A program made the position numbers and the translations under genes. From Firmicutes bacterium AF25-13AC (lineage in GTDB: Bacteria > Bacillota > Clostridia > Lachnospirales > Lachnospiraceae), in assembly GCA_003478935.1 (NCBI GenBank), contig QUFP01000057.1, positions 1 to 16,632 of the forward strand: a stretch of 16,632 bases of DNA. Direction: 5' to 3'. Below the pieces are notes generated by a model. The model was not told the DNA's origin. It made no database searches and was given only the letters and a program-made list of their open reading frames with translations. The first letter of the stretch is position 1, and each line of letters opens with the position of its first letter. Shown here in pieces: positions 1-6,195 of this stretch.

Positions 1-130
1 GGCAGGTTACCCACGCGTTACTCACCCGTCCGCCACTAAGTTCCTCCCGAAAGAAAAACTTCGTTCGACTTGCATGTGTTAAGCACGCCGCCAGCGTTTA
101 TCCTGAGCCAGGATCGAACTCTCATGTTCA
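1..130 (-). rRNA. rrs: 16S ribosomal RNA, 5' end (partial)
   Basis: The reverse complement carries the 27F-site region (AGAGTTCGATCCTGGCTCAG, complement of 103-122), then the conserved ACGCTGGCGGCGTGC segment, a short V1 loop, and GTGGCGGACGGGTGAGTAACGCGTGGGTAACCTGCC-type sequence up to the window edge. The 5' end is placed near 130 by counting from the E. coli numbering of the AGAG motif. Only about the first 130 nt are present; the rest lies to the left of the window. The short V1 and the GTGAGTAACGCGTGGGTAACCTGCC context resemble Lachnospiraceae. The 27F site has a C where most bacteria have T (plus-strand g116). Confidence 0.97.
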
Positions 131-345
131 ATTCTCTGTCCAGTTCTGCGCTAACGCATTCCTGTCCGTTTGTGTGTCTTACTTAAAAGACTTTACTGTT
201 TTTATAGGTTGTAGTTTATACTACGCTAAAAATTTCACTCGCCTGACCACTTTCGTGATCCGACTTTTTAAGAAATCTTCAGGGTTGGTTATACTGTTCA
301 ATTATCAAGGTTCTTTGTGATTTTTCTTTGCCATCTCAGTGACAG
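131..345 (-). other. 16S rRNA leader region (5' external spacer)
   Basis: This is the transcribed spacer between promoter P2 and the 16S 5' end. It can fold several small hairpins in the RNA sense (minus strand). One is a 6-bp stem closed by a GAAA tetraloop at 245-260. Another is GTAGT/ACTAC around 209-222, and TGCG/CGCA lies near 146-157. Such stems are expected in RNase III-processed rRNA leaders, but the processing site cannot be fixed without the 3' flank of 16S, which is absent. The complement of about 290-310 (AACCTTGATAATTGAACAG) resembles the conserved boxA-like leader stretch seen before clostridial rRNAs. That last point is a family resemblance, not a proof. Confidence 0.6.
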
Positions 346-352
346 CTTATCT

Positions 353-381
353 AATATATCACAGTCGCTTGCGTTTGTCAA
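353..381 (-). promoter_or_regulatory. rRNA promoter P2
   Basis: On the minus strand a perfect TTGACA (complement of 376-381) is followed after exactly 17 bp by TATATT (complement of 353-358). Transcription would start near 346 and run into the 16S leader. Its position about 215 bp upstream of mature 16S and the downstream partner role to P1 are typical of tandem rRNA promoters. Confidence 0.85.
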
Positions 382-423
382 GCACTTTTTCAACTTTTTT
401 CAATTCATTGTTTTTAATGGTTT

Positions 424-479
424 TGAATTGTTTTTGTTATTGCTACAATTCTCATTATTGTTTCTGAATTGTTTTTGTT
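424..479. repeat. Direct repeat of 15 bp between rRNA promoters
   Basis: TGAATTGTTTTTGTT occurs at 424-438 and again at 465-479, 41 bp apart, in the AT-rich stretch between P1 and P2. Transcripts from P1 pass through both copies. No function is assigned; the region is of low complexity, so chance duplication is possible. Confidence 0.6.
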
Positions 480-509
480 GTGTCTGTCTTGTTTTCGGCG
501 ACGTTGACT

Positions 510-538
510 ATAATACCACCCTTTAAAGGGTTTGTCAA
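510..538 (-). promoter_or_regulatory. rRNA promoter P1
   Basis: On the minus strand a perfect TTGACA (complement of 533-538) is separated by 17 bp from TATTAT (complement of 510-515). The spacer contains the self-complementary CCCTTTAAAGGG. Immediately upstream lie three phased A-tracts (see the UP-element entry). This is the distal and probably stronger of two tandem rRNA promoters. Confidence 0.88.
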
Positions 539-542
539 CTAC

Positions 543-568
543 TTTTTTATGTTTTTTTGCATTTTTTT
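543..568 (-). promoter_or_regulatory. UP-element-like phased A-tracts upstream of P1
   Basis: In the direction of transcription, A7, A7 and A6 runs (complements of 562-568, 552-558, 543-548) precede the P1 -35 box. Their centres are about 10 bp apart, i.e. one helical turn. They occupy the -40 to -65 zone where the RNA polymerase alpha subunit C-terminal domain contacts UP elements. DNA of this form is intrinsically curved. Confidence 0.7.
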
Positions 569-600
569 ACACTACAAAAGCCCTTCGGTGTAATGTTTTC

Positions 601-766
601 GTCGCCGGACCAAATTCCGCAGGCTCCTTTTATGTTCTTTCTTATTATACATCACTTTGAAAGACCTGCTTCAAGTGTCCGGCTCGTGAAATCCATTCAC
701 CTTCGGGCTATACTGCAAATATTATCTTATCCTTGAATTGTAACGGCACAGTAGTAACAATACCGA
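601..766. other. Spacer between rRNA promoter and aldo/keto reductase; nested inverted repeat
   Basis: No gene is seen here. Two nested inverted pairs are present: GCCGGAC (604-610) with GTCCGGC (677-683), and GCAGG (619-623) with CCTGC (665-669). The unpaired segments between the outer and inner stems are nearly symmetric (8 and 7 nt). In the central loop the minus strand reads TATAAT (complement of 644-649) with a weak TTGAAG 19 bp upstream (complement of 669-674), a possible extra promoter toward the rRNA genes. A small GTGAA/TTCAC stem near 686-700 lies downstream of the reductase stop but lacks a U-run, so no convincing terminator for the reductase is visible. Confidence 0.4.
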
Positions 767-1795
767 TCACACCACCGTCTTTCCCGCCAATACTTCACGG
801 TAATCCTTTAAATTTTTCTTTAACAGATTCGGCGTATCAAGACCATATGGGCACTTTGCCTTGCACTTATTGCAGCCAATACAGCCATCAATCTTATTCA
901 TGCGTGCCTGTCCTGCTTCATCAAGCCATGCTGCTGATGGTGCTCGGCGAATCATAAGTGACATACGTGCGCAATTGTTAATCTCAATTCCTGCTGGACA
1001 TGGCATACAATATCCACAGCCTCTGCAGAAATCACCTGACAGCTGCTTTTTCTCTTTTTCAATAAATGCTTCAATTTCTTTTGTATAAACAGGCGGATTC
1101 TCTACATAAGAAAGAAACTCGTCCATTTCTGTTTCTCTCTGAACACCCCAAATTGGCAAAACATTAGGATATTGTGCCAGATACGCATATGCTGCTCTCG
1201 AATCAGTAATTAATCCTCCAGACAATGCCTTCATTGCAATAAATCCCATACCTGCCTTTGAACAGGCCTCCTCAACTTCAATATCTTTCTTTGTTGCCAA
1301 ATAACAAAATGGAAACTGCAGAGTCTCATACAATCCACTCTCAATTGCCTCCATAGCAACAGTCAAACGATGATTTGTAATTCCAATATGACGAATTTTT
1401 CCCTGTGCCTTTGCCTCTAGCATAGCCTCATACAAACCACTTCCATCGCCCGGCTTTGGGCAAAAAGCTGGATTATGAAACTGATAAATATCAATATAAT
1501 CTGTTTTAAGTGTTGCAAGAGATGTCTCAAGATCCTTCCAAAATCCCTCAACTGTTAATGCTGCTGTCTTCGTTGCGATATAGACCTTTTCTCTCATCCC
1601 ATCAAAAGCCGCCCCAAGCTTTTCCTCACTATCGCTGTAGGCTCTTGCCGTATCAAAGAATCTCACACCACCATCATATGCCTTATGTACAAGACGGATC
1701 GCTTCCTCCTTTGAAACACGCTGTACCGGCAGTGCGCCAAATCCATTTTTATTAACGGTAATACCCGTTCTTCCAAGTGTTACCATATCCTTCAT
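767..1795 (-). CDS. Aldo/keto reductase with C-terminal 4Fe-4S clusters
   Basis: Predicted cytoplasmic NAD(P)H- or ferredoxin-linked oxidoreductase of 342 aa. Residues 1-235 form an aldo/keto reductase barrel with the expected tetrad: Asp48 (FFDTARAY), Tyr53, Lys76 (IATKT) and His107 (YQFHNP). Residues 257-266 (CRGCGYCMPCP) and 305-316 (CIGCNKCKAKCP) are cysteine motifs of two Fe-S clusters, a known domain combination in anaerobes whose substrates are mostly unknown. An upstream in-frame GTG exists at 1810, but GGAGG lies 8 nt before the ATG at 1795, so the ATG is chosen. The gene stands alone between the c-di-GMP gene and the rRNA promoter. The sequence does not reveal its substrate. Confidence 0.9.
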   Translation of the reverse strand: MKDMVTLGRTGITVNKNGFGALPVQRVSKEEAIRLVHKAYDGGVRFFDTARAYSDSEEKLGAAFDGMREKVYIATKTAALTVEGFWKDLETSLATLKTDYIDIYQFHNPAFCPKPGDGSGLYEAMLEAKAQGKIRHIGITNHRLTVAMEAIESGLYETLQFPFCYLATKKDIEVEEACSKAGMGFIAMKALSGGLITDSRAAYAYLAQYPNVLPIWGVQRETEMDEFLSYVENPPVYTKEIEAFIEKEKKQLSGDFCRGCGYCMPCPAGIEINNCARMSLMIRRAPSAAWLDEAGQARMNKIDGCIGCNKCKAKCPYGLDTPNLLKKNLKDYREVLAGKTVV

Positions 1796-1850
1796 TATTT
1801 TTTCCTCCACACAAAATCTTTAGCAATAAAGAAATCGTATTTCTTCTATA

Positions 1851-1871
1851 TATAATAGCAGTATAATAGCA
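1851..1871. repeat. Tandem TATAATAGCA repeat upstream of the reductase
   Basis: TATAATAGCA is repeated at 1851-1860 and 1862-1871, an 11-bp period, in the 99-bp gap between the c-di-GMP gene stop and the reductase start. Read on the minus strand this gives TGCTATTATA twice, providing several -10-like hexamers for the reductase. No well-matched -35 box could be fixed, so this is only a candidate promoter or regulator site. Confidence 0.35.
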
Positions 1872-1894
1872 ATTACTTTTTTTAAAGCTTGTAA

Positions 1895-3577
1895 CTATTC
1901 AGAATAGCCAAAAAACTTTTTCAAAAACTCATCCCTCGAGCAAGGCTTCGAGTAATAATATCCCTGAATCAAATCTGGTCCTAGTGCCTTAATCTTTTCG
2001 AGGTCTTCCTTAGTCTCAACACCTTCCACGCAGACATACTGATTTAGCTTATGAACCATCTCAATCACATACTGCATCAATTGATATTCATACGAGCGTG
2101 ACAGTGCCTTTAATGTAAAACCTCTGTCAAGCTTTACAATATCTGGCTCAAGATTACTGATATTCATTAAATTAGAATAACCTGTTCCAAAGTCGTCAAG
2201 CGCAATCTGAATACGCAGCTGTTTCATATCATTCCATACACTGCGCACTGCCGGTGTTCCTTCAAGATAACCACTCTCTGTGAGTTCCACAATGATTCCA
2301 CTGCAGCTAATACCAGAATGCTCGATCATTTGCTTTAATTCCATCATAAGTGGACTCTTTAATATCTGAACATAAGACAGATTGATTGACACACGAAATT
2401 CCGGATAATATTTACGACACTCTGTACACATAGAAAATGCATTTTGAATAATCCACTTTCCAACAGGAATAATCAATCCACTTTCCTCTAAAATAGGAAT
2501 AGCTTCTGCCGGTGAAATAAAATTTCCATTCTTATCATGAATGCGAAGCAATGCCTCTGCCGCATATAAGCTTTCATCCTTTGCTCTCACAATTGGCTGA
2601 AAATATAGTTCAAATCCCTGATATCCAAGTGAAACTGCCTCTCGTAAGGAACGAAGAATTTCCCTTCTGTGTAAAAATTTCTCGTAATCTTCCATTTGAA
2701 ATTGATACGCTCTGTTTTTTCCGCGTTTTTTTGCCTCGCTAAGCGCAAACTGTGAATATTTCATCAATTCCTTATAGCCTCTTACTGATGTATTCTCACT
2801 GCTAATAATTCCTGCCGAAATTGTATACACTGCCTCATAACCACTTTTACAAATACTTTCATCTACAGCTTTTCGAATCCTGTGAAACAATTCATCTGCA
2901 TCATTTTCGTCCGGTCCAATACCAAACGCATTAGACTCGACAAGATCCTCAATAAGAAATTCATCTCCTGTCATGCGATATGCCCTCTGGTTCCCAGTCA
3001 GCTGAGAGCTAATATCATCTGCTACAGTCTTTAGAATACGATCTCCATACTCAACTCCAAACCGCTCATTAATATCGCTAAAATCATCAATGCCAATCCT
3101 TAGCACAAATCCATCGACTGACTTTGTTCCAAACGCTTTCATCCGGCTCTTAAAAGAAGCTTCGCCCAAAAGCCCGCTAATATTATCTGCTTTCTGCTGC
3201 TGACCAATCTCATTAATGCTGCCAATTAAAAAATGTGGTCTGCCATCTGATTCCCTAAGCACCTTTCCACGGCAGTTAATCCAAACTGGAACACATTCTT
3301 TGTTTAGCCAGCGATACTGCATGTTATGCCTGTCACGTTCTCCCCGATCAACTTCTTCAAGCTCAACCTTTAACGCATCATAATCCTCTGAATATACAAA
3401 TTTGCGGTGTTCTTCCACTGCATTTGTAAAACAATTAGACGAAAGTGCAAATCTTTTCTGTGCCCTTTCCGATATAAAGTATAAATCCTGAATGATATCA
3501 TACACATACAGATAATTATCCATACAAGGATCAAAGCATTCAATTATGTCGCGCAGCTTTTCAAATGTATAATTCAT
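1895..3577 (-). CDS. PAS-GGDEF-EAL cyclic-di-GMP signalling protein
   Basis: A 560-aa protein with no clear signal peptide or membrane segments. Residues about 20-125 look like a PAS sensor (ending MQYRW...CRGKV...LIGSINEI), 135-292 a GGDEF domain and 305-555 an EAL domain. The EAL active-site features are intact: EALLR at 341-345, Asn399, Glu431, DDFGTGYSNL at 461-470, Lys482, VEGVET at 517-522 and QGYYYSKP at 538-545. It is therefore predicted to hydrolyse c-di-GMP. The GGDEF signature is TGDEF (203-207) with no RxxD inhibitory site before it, so cyclase activity is doubtful and the domain may regulate the EAL half. Start: GGAGGGAGGG lies 7 nt before the ATG. The input sensed by PAS is unknown. 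Confidence 0.93.
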   Translation of the reverse strand: MNYTFEKLRDIIECFDPCMDNYLYVYDIIQDLYFISERAQKRFALSSNCFTNAVEEHRKFVYSEDYDALKVELEEVDRGERDRHNMQYRWLNKECVPVWINCRGKVLRESDGRPHFLIGSINEIGQQQKADNISGLLGEASFKSRMKAFGTKSVDGFVLRIGIDDFSDINERFGVEYGDRILKTVADDISSQLTGNQRAYRMTGDEFLIEDLVESNAFGIGPDENDADELFHRIRKAVDESICKSGYEAVYTISAGIISSENTSVRGYKELMKYSQFALSEAKKRGKNRAYQFQMEDYEKFLHRREILRSLREAVSLGYQGFELYFQPIVRAKDESLYAAEALLRIHDKNGNFISPAEAIPILEESGLIIPVGKWIIQNAFSMCTECRKYYPEFRVSINLSYVQILKSPLMMELKQMIEHSGISCSGIIVELTESGYLEGTPAVRSVWNDMKQLRIQIALDDFGTGYSNLMNISNLEPDIVKLDRGFTLKALSRSYEYQLMQYVIEMVHKLNQYVCVEGVETKEDLEKIKALGPDLIQGYYYSKPCSRDEFLKKFFGYSE

Positions 3578-3652
3578 ACTGTTTCCCTCCCTCCTATTGA
3601 TAGTCGTTTTACTACAACAGTCAATCTTTAACGTTTAACTACTCTTAGTGAC

Positions 3653-3681
3653 ATTCTACTTCATTATTCTTAAAAAGTAAA
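3653..3681 (-). promoter_or_regulatory. Possible promoter of the GGDEF-EAL gene
   Basis: Minus-strand TTTACT (complement of 3676-3681), a 17-bp spacer, then TAGAAT (complement of 3653-3658), about 75 bp upstream of the ATG. The -35 overlaps the tail of the preceding terminator. The boxes are imperfect; a second weak candidate (TTGACT with a poor -10) lies nearer the gene. Confidence 0.35.
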
Positions 3682-3702
3682 GAGCTGTCGTGTGACAGCT
3701 CT
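3681..3702 (-). terminator. Rho-independent terminator of the BlaI-type gene
   Basis: AGAGCTGTC (3681-3689) and GACAGCTCT (3694-3702) form a 9-bp perfect stem with a 4-nt loop. On the minus strand the stem is followed by TTTACTTTTT, a U-rich tail, 30 nt after the BlaI-type stop codon. Confidence 0.8.
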
Positions 3703-3731
3703 CATTTCATTATTACTATTTTTATTATTAT

Positions 3732-4112
3732 TTATTTCTCCTCAACATGATCAAGCAATCTTCTTAGTTTCTGGCACTCCTCATGTGTAAGAGGAGCGGC
3801 TGCGCATAATGTCTGTGCAAACTCTGCCATACTTCCATGGAACCAAAACTCGATTTCCTTTTGCGCCAATTGCTGTTTATACTCTTGTTCACTCTTTATT
3901 GCGTGCACATAAGAAATACGTCCCCGGCGCTGCGTTGTAATATATCCCTTTCCTGCCATACGTGTCAAAAATGTCACTACTGTCGTTCTGGCATACTCTT
4001 TTCCATACTGCTCATTCAGCTGCTTCACCAACTCTGGAACTGAAATGTCAGGATTTGATTCCCAGATAATTTTCATAATTGGCGCTTCACACACACTTAA
4101 TTCTTCTCTCAT
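3732..4112 (-). CDS. BlaI/MecI/CopY-family transcriptional repressor
   Basis: A 126-aa winged-helix regulator of the penicillinase-repressor family. Residues 5-60 contain the family's HTH (recognition segment YARTTVVTFLTRMAGKGYI at 40-58) and the basic wing (TTQRRGRISYV, 59-69). The C-terminal helical part is the dimerisation region, which in beta-lactam systems is cut by a BlaR1/MecR1 protease. No M56 BlaR1-type partner or beta-lactamase lies next to it, so it is an orphan here and its inducer is unknown. Start: the ATG at 4112 has GGAGG 5 nt upstream; an in-frame GTG at 4124 is possible and would overlap the stop of the leader ORF by one base. Confidence 0.9.
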   Translation of the reverse strand: MREELSVCEAPIMKIIWESNPDISVPELVKQLNEQYGKEYARTTVVTFLTRMAGKGYITTQRRGRISYVHAIKSEQEYKQQLAQKEIEFWFHGSMAEFAQTLCAAAPLTHEECQKLRRLLDHVEEK

Positions 4113-4123
4113 TCCTACCTCCA

Positions 4124-4189
4124 CTATCTTTTTTTACACACATTTGCGGCTACCACCGCGTCTTCCCACACTTTTGTAATCGTTTTCAT
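4124..4189 (-). CDS. Putative 21-codon leader ORF upstream of the BlaI-type gene
   Basis: The minus strand reads ATG AAA ACG ATT ACA AAA GTG TGG and continues to a TAG, giving MKTITKVWEDAVVAANVCKKR-like peptide of 21 residues (last residue Arg). AGGAG lies 7 nt before this ATG. The TAG shares its last base with the GTG at 4124 and lies just before the BlaI-type Shine-Dalgarno, an arrangement suited to translational coupling. The first five codons overlap a perfect cre-like box, so the ORF may be incidental to that site. Its coding status is unproven. Confidence 0.4.
   Translation of the reverse strand: MKTITKVWEDAVVAANVCKKR
4175..4188 (-). promoter_or_regulatory. cre-like / LacI-family operator in the BlaI-type leader
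   Basis: The minus strand reads TGAAAACGATTACA, matching the catabolite-response consensus TGWAANCGNTNWCA at every defined position. It lies about 75-90 bp downstream of the predicted start of transcription, where CcpA-type repressors act as a roadblock. It also matches the LacI-family operator at 11930-11943 for the first 12 bases. Confidence 0.6.
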
Positions 4190-4270
4190 CAGCATTCTCC
4201 TATTATCTGACCAGATTTTGCCCTTTTAGTGCACTCTAACTGCCGATTTTTCACTTGATTACTGTTGCTG

Positions 4271-4299
4271 ATAGTACCATTTTTATGAAGTGTCGTCAA
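4271..4299 (-). promoter_or_regulatory. Promoter of the BlaI-type unit
   Basis: Minus-strand TTGACG (complement of 4294-4299), a 17-bp spacer, TACTAT (complement of 4271-4276). The -35 sits inside a direct repeat of AAGTGTC (plus strand 4288-4294 and 4298-4304, a 10-bp period), a candidate operator. A further small palindrome AGTGCACT lies about 35 bp downstream of the start point. Confidence 0.75.
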
Positions 4300-4324
4300 G
4301 TGTCATAATAAACACGTTTCATTA

Positions 4325-4373
4325 AAAAAAGCTGATATCTGCTATCTTTTTGATAACAAACATCAGCTTTTTT
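4325..4373. terminator. Bidirectional terminator downstream of ilvE
   Basis: AAAAAAGCTGAT (4325-4336) pairs with ATCAGCTTTTTT (4362-4373) in a 12-bp stem, with a smaller TATC/GATA pair inside the loop. A-rich and T-rich flanks on either side allow termination on both strands. It would terminate ilvE on the minus strand. Confidence 0.8.
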
Positions 4374-4446
4374 CTATTTATTAATTATCGCAGTGTATAG
4401 ATCAGAAATTCGCGATCCAATTTCGCTTTCTGTTCATAAACACAGA

Positions 4447-5472
4447 TTACTCGATTACCTGAATCCATCCCTTTGGAGCCTCGATGCGTCCCATCTGGAT
4501 ACCTGTCAATGTCTCATACAGCTTCTTGGTTACTGGTCCCATCTCATCCATACCGCTTGGCAGGCAGATTTCCTTACCATGATCAACAATCTTTCCAACT
4601 GGAGAGATAACGGCTGCTGTTCCGCAAAGACCACACTCTGCAAAATCTTTAACCTCATCAAAGTATACCGGACGCTCCTCAACCTCAAGTCCTAAATATT
4701 CCTTTGCAACATATACGAGAGAGCGACGTGTGATAGATGGAAGGATCGTGCTTGACTTTGGTGTAACAACCTTTCCATCCTTTGTTACAAACAGGAAGTT
4801 TGCACCGCCAGTCTCCTCTACCTTTGTACGTGTTGCAGAATCAAGATACATGTTCTCTGCATAGCCCTGCTCATGCGCCTCAACAATTGCGTGAAGGCTC
4901 ATTGCGTAGTTTAATCCAGCCTTGATATGTCCAGTACCATTCGGTGCTGCACGGTCATAATCACTTACGCGGATTGTAATCGGCTTTGCGCCGCCCTTAA
5001 AATATGGACCAACTGGTGTACAGAAGATACGGAACTGATACTCATTTGCCGGCTTTACACCGATAACAGCGTCACTTCCAAACATATATGGACGAATGTA
5101 AAGTGTTGCACCTGATCCGTATGGCGGAACATACCCTTCATTTGCCTTTACAACCTGCTTTACAGCATCTACAAAACGATCCTGCGGGAATGGCGGCATT
5201 TCCAGTCTCTTTGCGGAGTTTACCATACGCTCTGCGTTTAAATCCGGGCGGAATACAACGATCTGTCCCTTCTCTGTGGTATATGCCTTCATACCTTCAA
5301 ATACGGTCTGTGCGTACTGCAGAACACCTGCGCACTCGCTGATCGTAATAGTTGCATCTGAGGTTAATGTACCTTCATCCCAACTTCCGTTTTTATAATT
5401 TGAAACATATCTTTTATCGGTCTGGATATAACCAAAACCAAGACTGCTCCAATCCAGATTTTTCTTCTCCAT
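4447..5472 (-). CDS. ilvE: Branched-chain amino acid aminotransferase
   Basis: A 341-aa class IV PLP-dependent aminotransferase that interconverts leucine, isoleucine and valine with their 2-oxo acids, using glutamate/2-oxoglutarate. Seen: FEGMKAY (58-64), the Arg76 region (FRPDLNAERM), the PLP lysine Lys184 in GHIKAGLNYA, and VEETGGANF (218-226) of the cofactor-binding loop. Length and motifs fit the BCAT subgroup found in Firmicutes and eukaryotes better than the E. coli type. The ATG at 5472 has AGGAAG 8 nt upstream; the in-frame ATG at 5493 has no well-spaced RBS. It has its own promoter, but no terminator separates it from the Spo0A_C gene, so read-through from the leuA unit is possible. 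Confidence 0.95.
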   Translation of the reverse strand: MEKKNLDWSSLGFGYIQTDKRYVSNYKNGSWDEGTLTSDATITISECAGVLQYAQTVFEGMKAYTTEKGQIVVFRPDLNAERMVNSAKRLEMPPFPQDRFVDAVKQVVKANEGYVPPYGSGATLYIRPYMFGSDAVIGVKPANEYQFRIFCTPVGPYFKGGAKPITIRVSDYDRAAPNGTGHIKAGLNYAMSLHAIVEAHEQGYAENMYLDSATRTKVEETGGANFLFVTKDGKVVTPKSSTILPSITRRSLVYVAKEYLGLEVEERPVYFDEVKDFAECGLCGTAAVISPVGKIVDHGKEICLPSGMDEMGPVTKKLYETLTGIQMGRIEAPKGWIQVIE

Positions 5473-5564
5473 AATGTCTGCTTCCTTTCTCATATGCTGT
5501 CAAATATCCTTTAGTATGGATCGTCAGTTCTTAATTTTCCAGATTCATCATAAGGATTATATTC

Positions 5565-5592
5565 ATTTTATAACAGAAACAGGAAATGTCAA
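5565..5592 (-). promoter_or_regulatory. ilvE promoter
   Basis: Minus-strand TTGACA (complement of 5587-5592), a 16-bp spacer, TAAAAT (complement of 5565-5570). The 5' UTR is about 85 nt, too short for a T-box leader. Confidence 0.75.
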
Positions 5593-5616
5593 TATCCTGC
5601 TTTTGCTAACTTAGTT

Positions 5617-6081
5617 TTATTTTAGGTAGTTAACAATACACTGAATATACTGCATGTTCGTTGGCCTAGTACTGTTGACTGATGCCATCTCTCCAAATAT
5701 GCGTTTTTTATATTCCATGCTAGCCAGTGACCATGAACGTTCAATTGCCACGCGTATCGCGCGCTCAATACGGCTCGGAGTCGTATTATGAACCTTTGCA
5801 ATCTGAGGATACAATAACTTTGTAATTCTCTCAATCAATTCATGATCTTCAAGCGCAAATGTTATCGCATCGTGAAGATACTGTGCGCCAGCCATCGTTC
5901 CTACAATTCCAAGGCCTGTCAAAACATCCTGCACAGTCTCCTTTTGCATCCCCACCTCAATCAATACATATCTGCTCTGAGGATTGATTGGGCAGATTTT
6001 AAGCAAATCTTCCAATGCGTCTTTGCTCTGAACCACCCCTAAAATATGTACACCTTTAATTCCTTCTGCCACTTGAAACAT
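5617..6081 (-). CDS. Stand-alone Spo0A C-terminal DNA-binding domain protein
   Basis: A 154-aa protein. Residues about 50-154 match the Spo0A effector domain throughout: GLGIVGTMAGAQYLHDAI (57-74), LLYPQIAKVHNTTPSRIERA (89-108) with the recognition-helix segment, AIERSW (112-117) and SVNSTRPTN (134-142). The receiver domain that normally precedes it, with its phosphorylatable Asp, is absent; in its place are about 48 residues of unknown fold. The protein could bind 0A-box-like DNA without phosphorylation control, or respond to another signal. Start: AGGAGG lies 6 nt before the ATG at 6081. It lies 114 bp after the LeuA-AraC gene with no terminator between, suggesting co-transcription. It is not full-length Spo0A. 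Confidence 0.88.
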   Translation of the reverse strand: MFQVAEGIKGVHILGVVQSKDALEDLLKICPINPQSRYVLIEVGMQKETVQDVLTGLGIVGTMAGAQYLHDAITFALEDHELIERITKLLYPQIAKVHNTTPSRIERAIRVAIERSWSLASMEYKKRIFGEMASVNSTRPTNMQYIQCIVNYLK

Positions 6082-6195
6082 CGTACCCCTCCTTTTTCTT
6101 CTAACGTTTATGAAAAGGAGTTTACTACATCTATAGCACATAGTAAATAGTACAAACGACATTTTTAGTCGCATTTTTCGCGTAACTTTACCACG

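Noticed and set aside
317..526. 69-codon plus-strand ORF over the rRNA promoters.
   Set aside because: It is low-complexity Phe/Leu coding from T-rich promoter DNA, on the wrong strand and without a ribosome binding site.
569..597. TTACAC/GTGTAA inverted repeat near 568-592 as a terminator.
   Set aside because: The 6-bp AT-rich stem has a large loop and no clean U-run on the relevant strand.
4141..4175. GCGGTGGTAGCCGC on the minus strand resembles the T-box motif GGTGGTACCGCG.
   Set aside because: The core differs, there is no specifier stem, and no terminator/antiterminator pair follows. It only forms a small 4-bp hairpin inside the leader ORF.
5617..6174. Longer start of the Spo0A_C protein at 6174 (31 extra residues).
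   Set aside because: The added part resembles translated leader DNA, while a strong AGGAGG lies just before the ATG at 6081.
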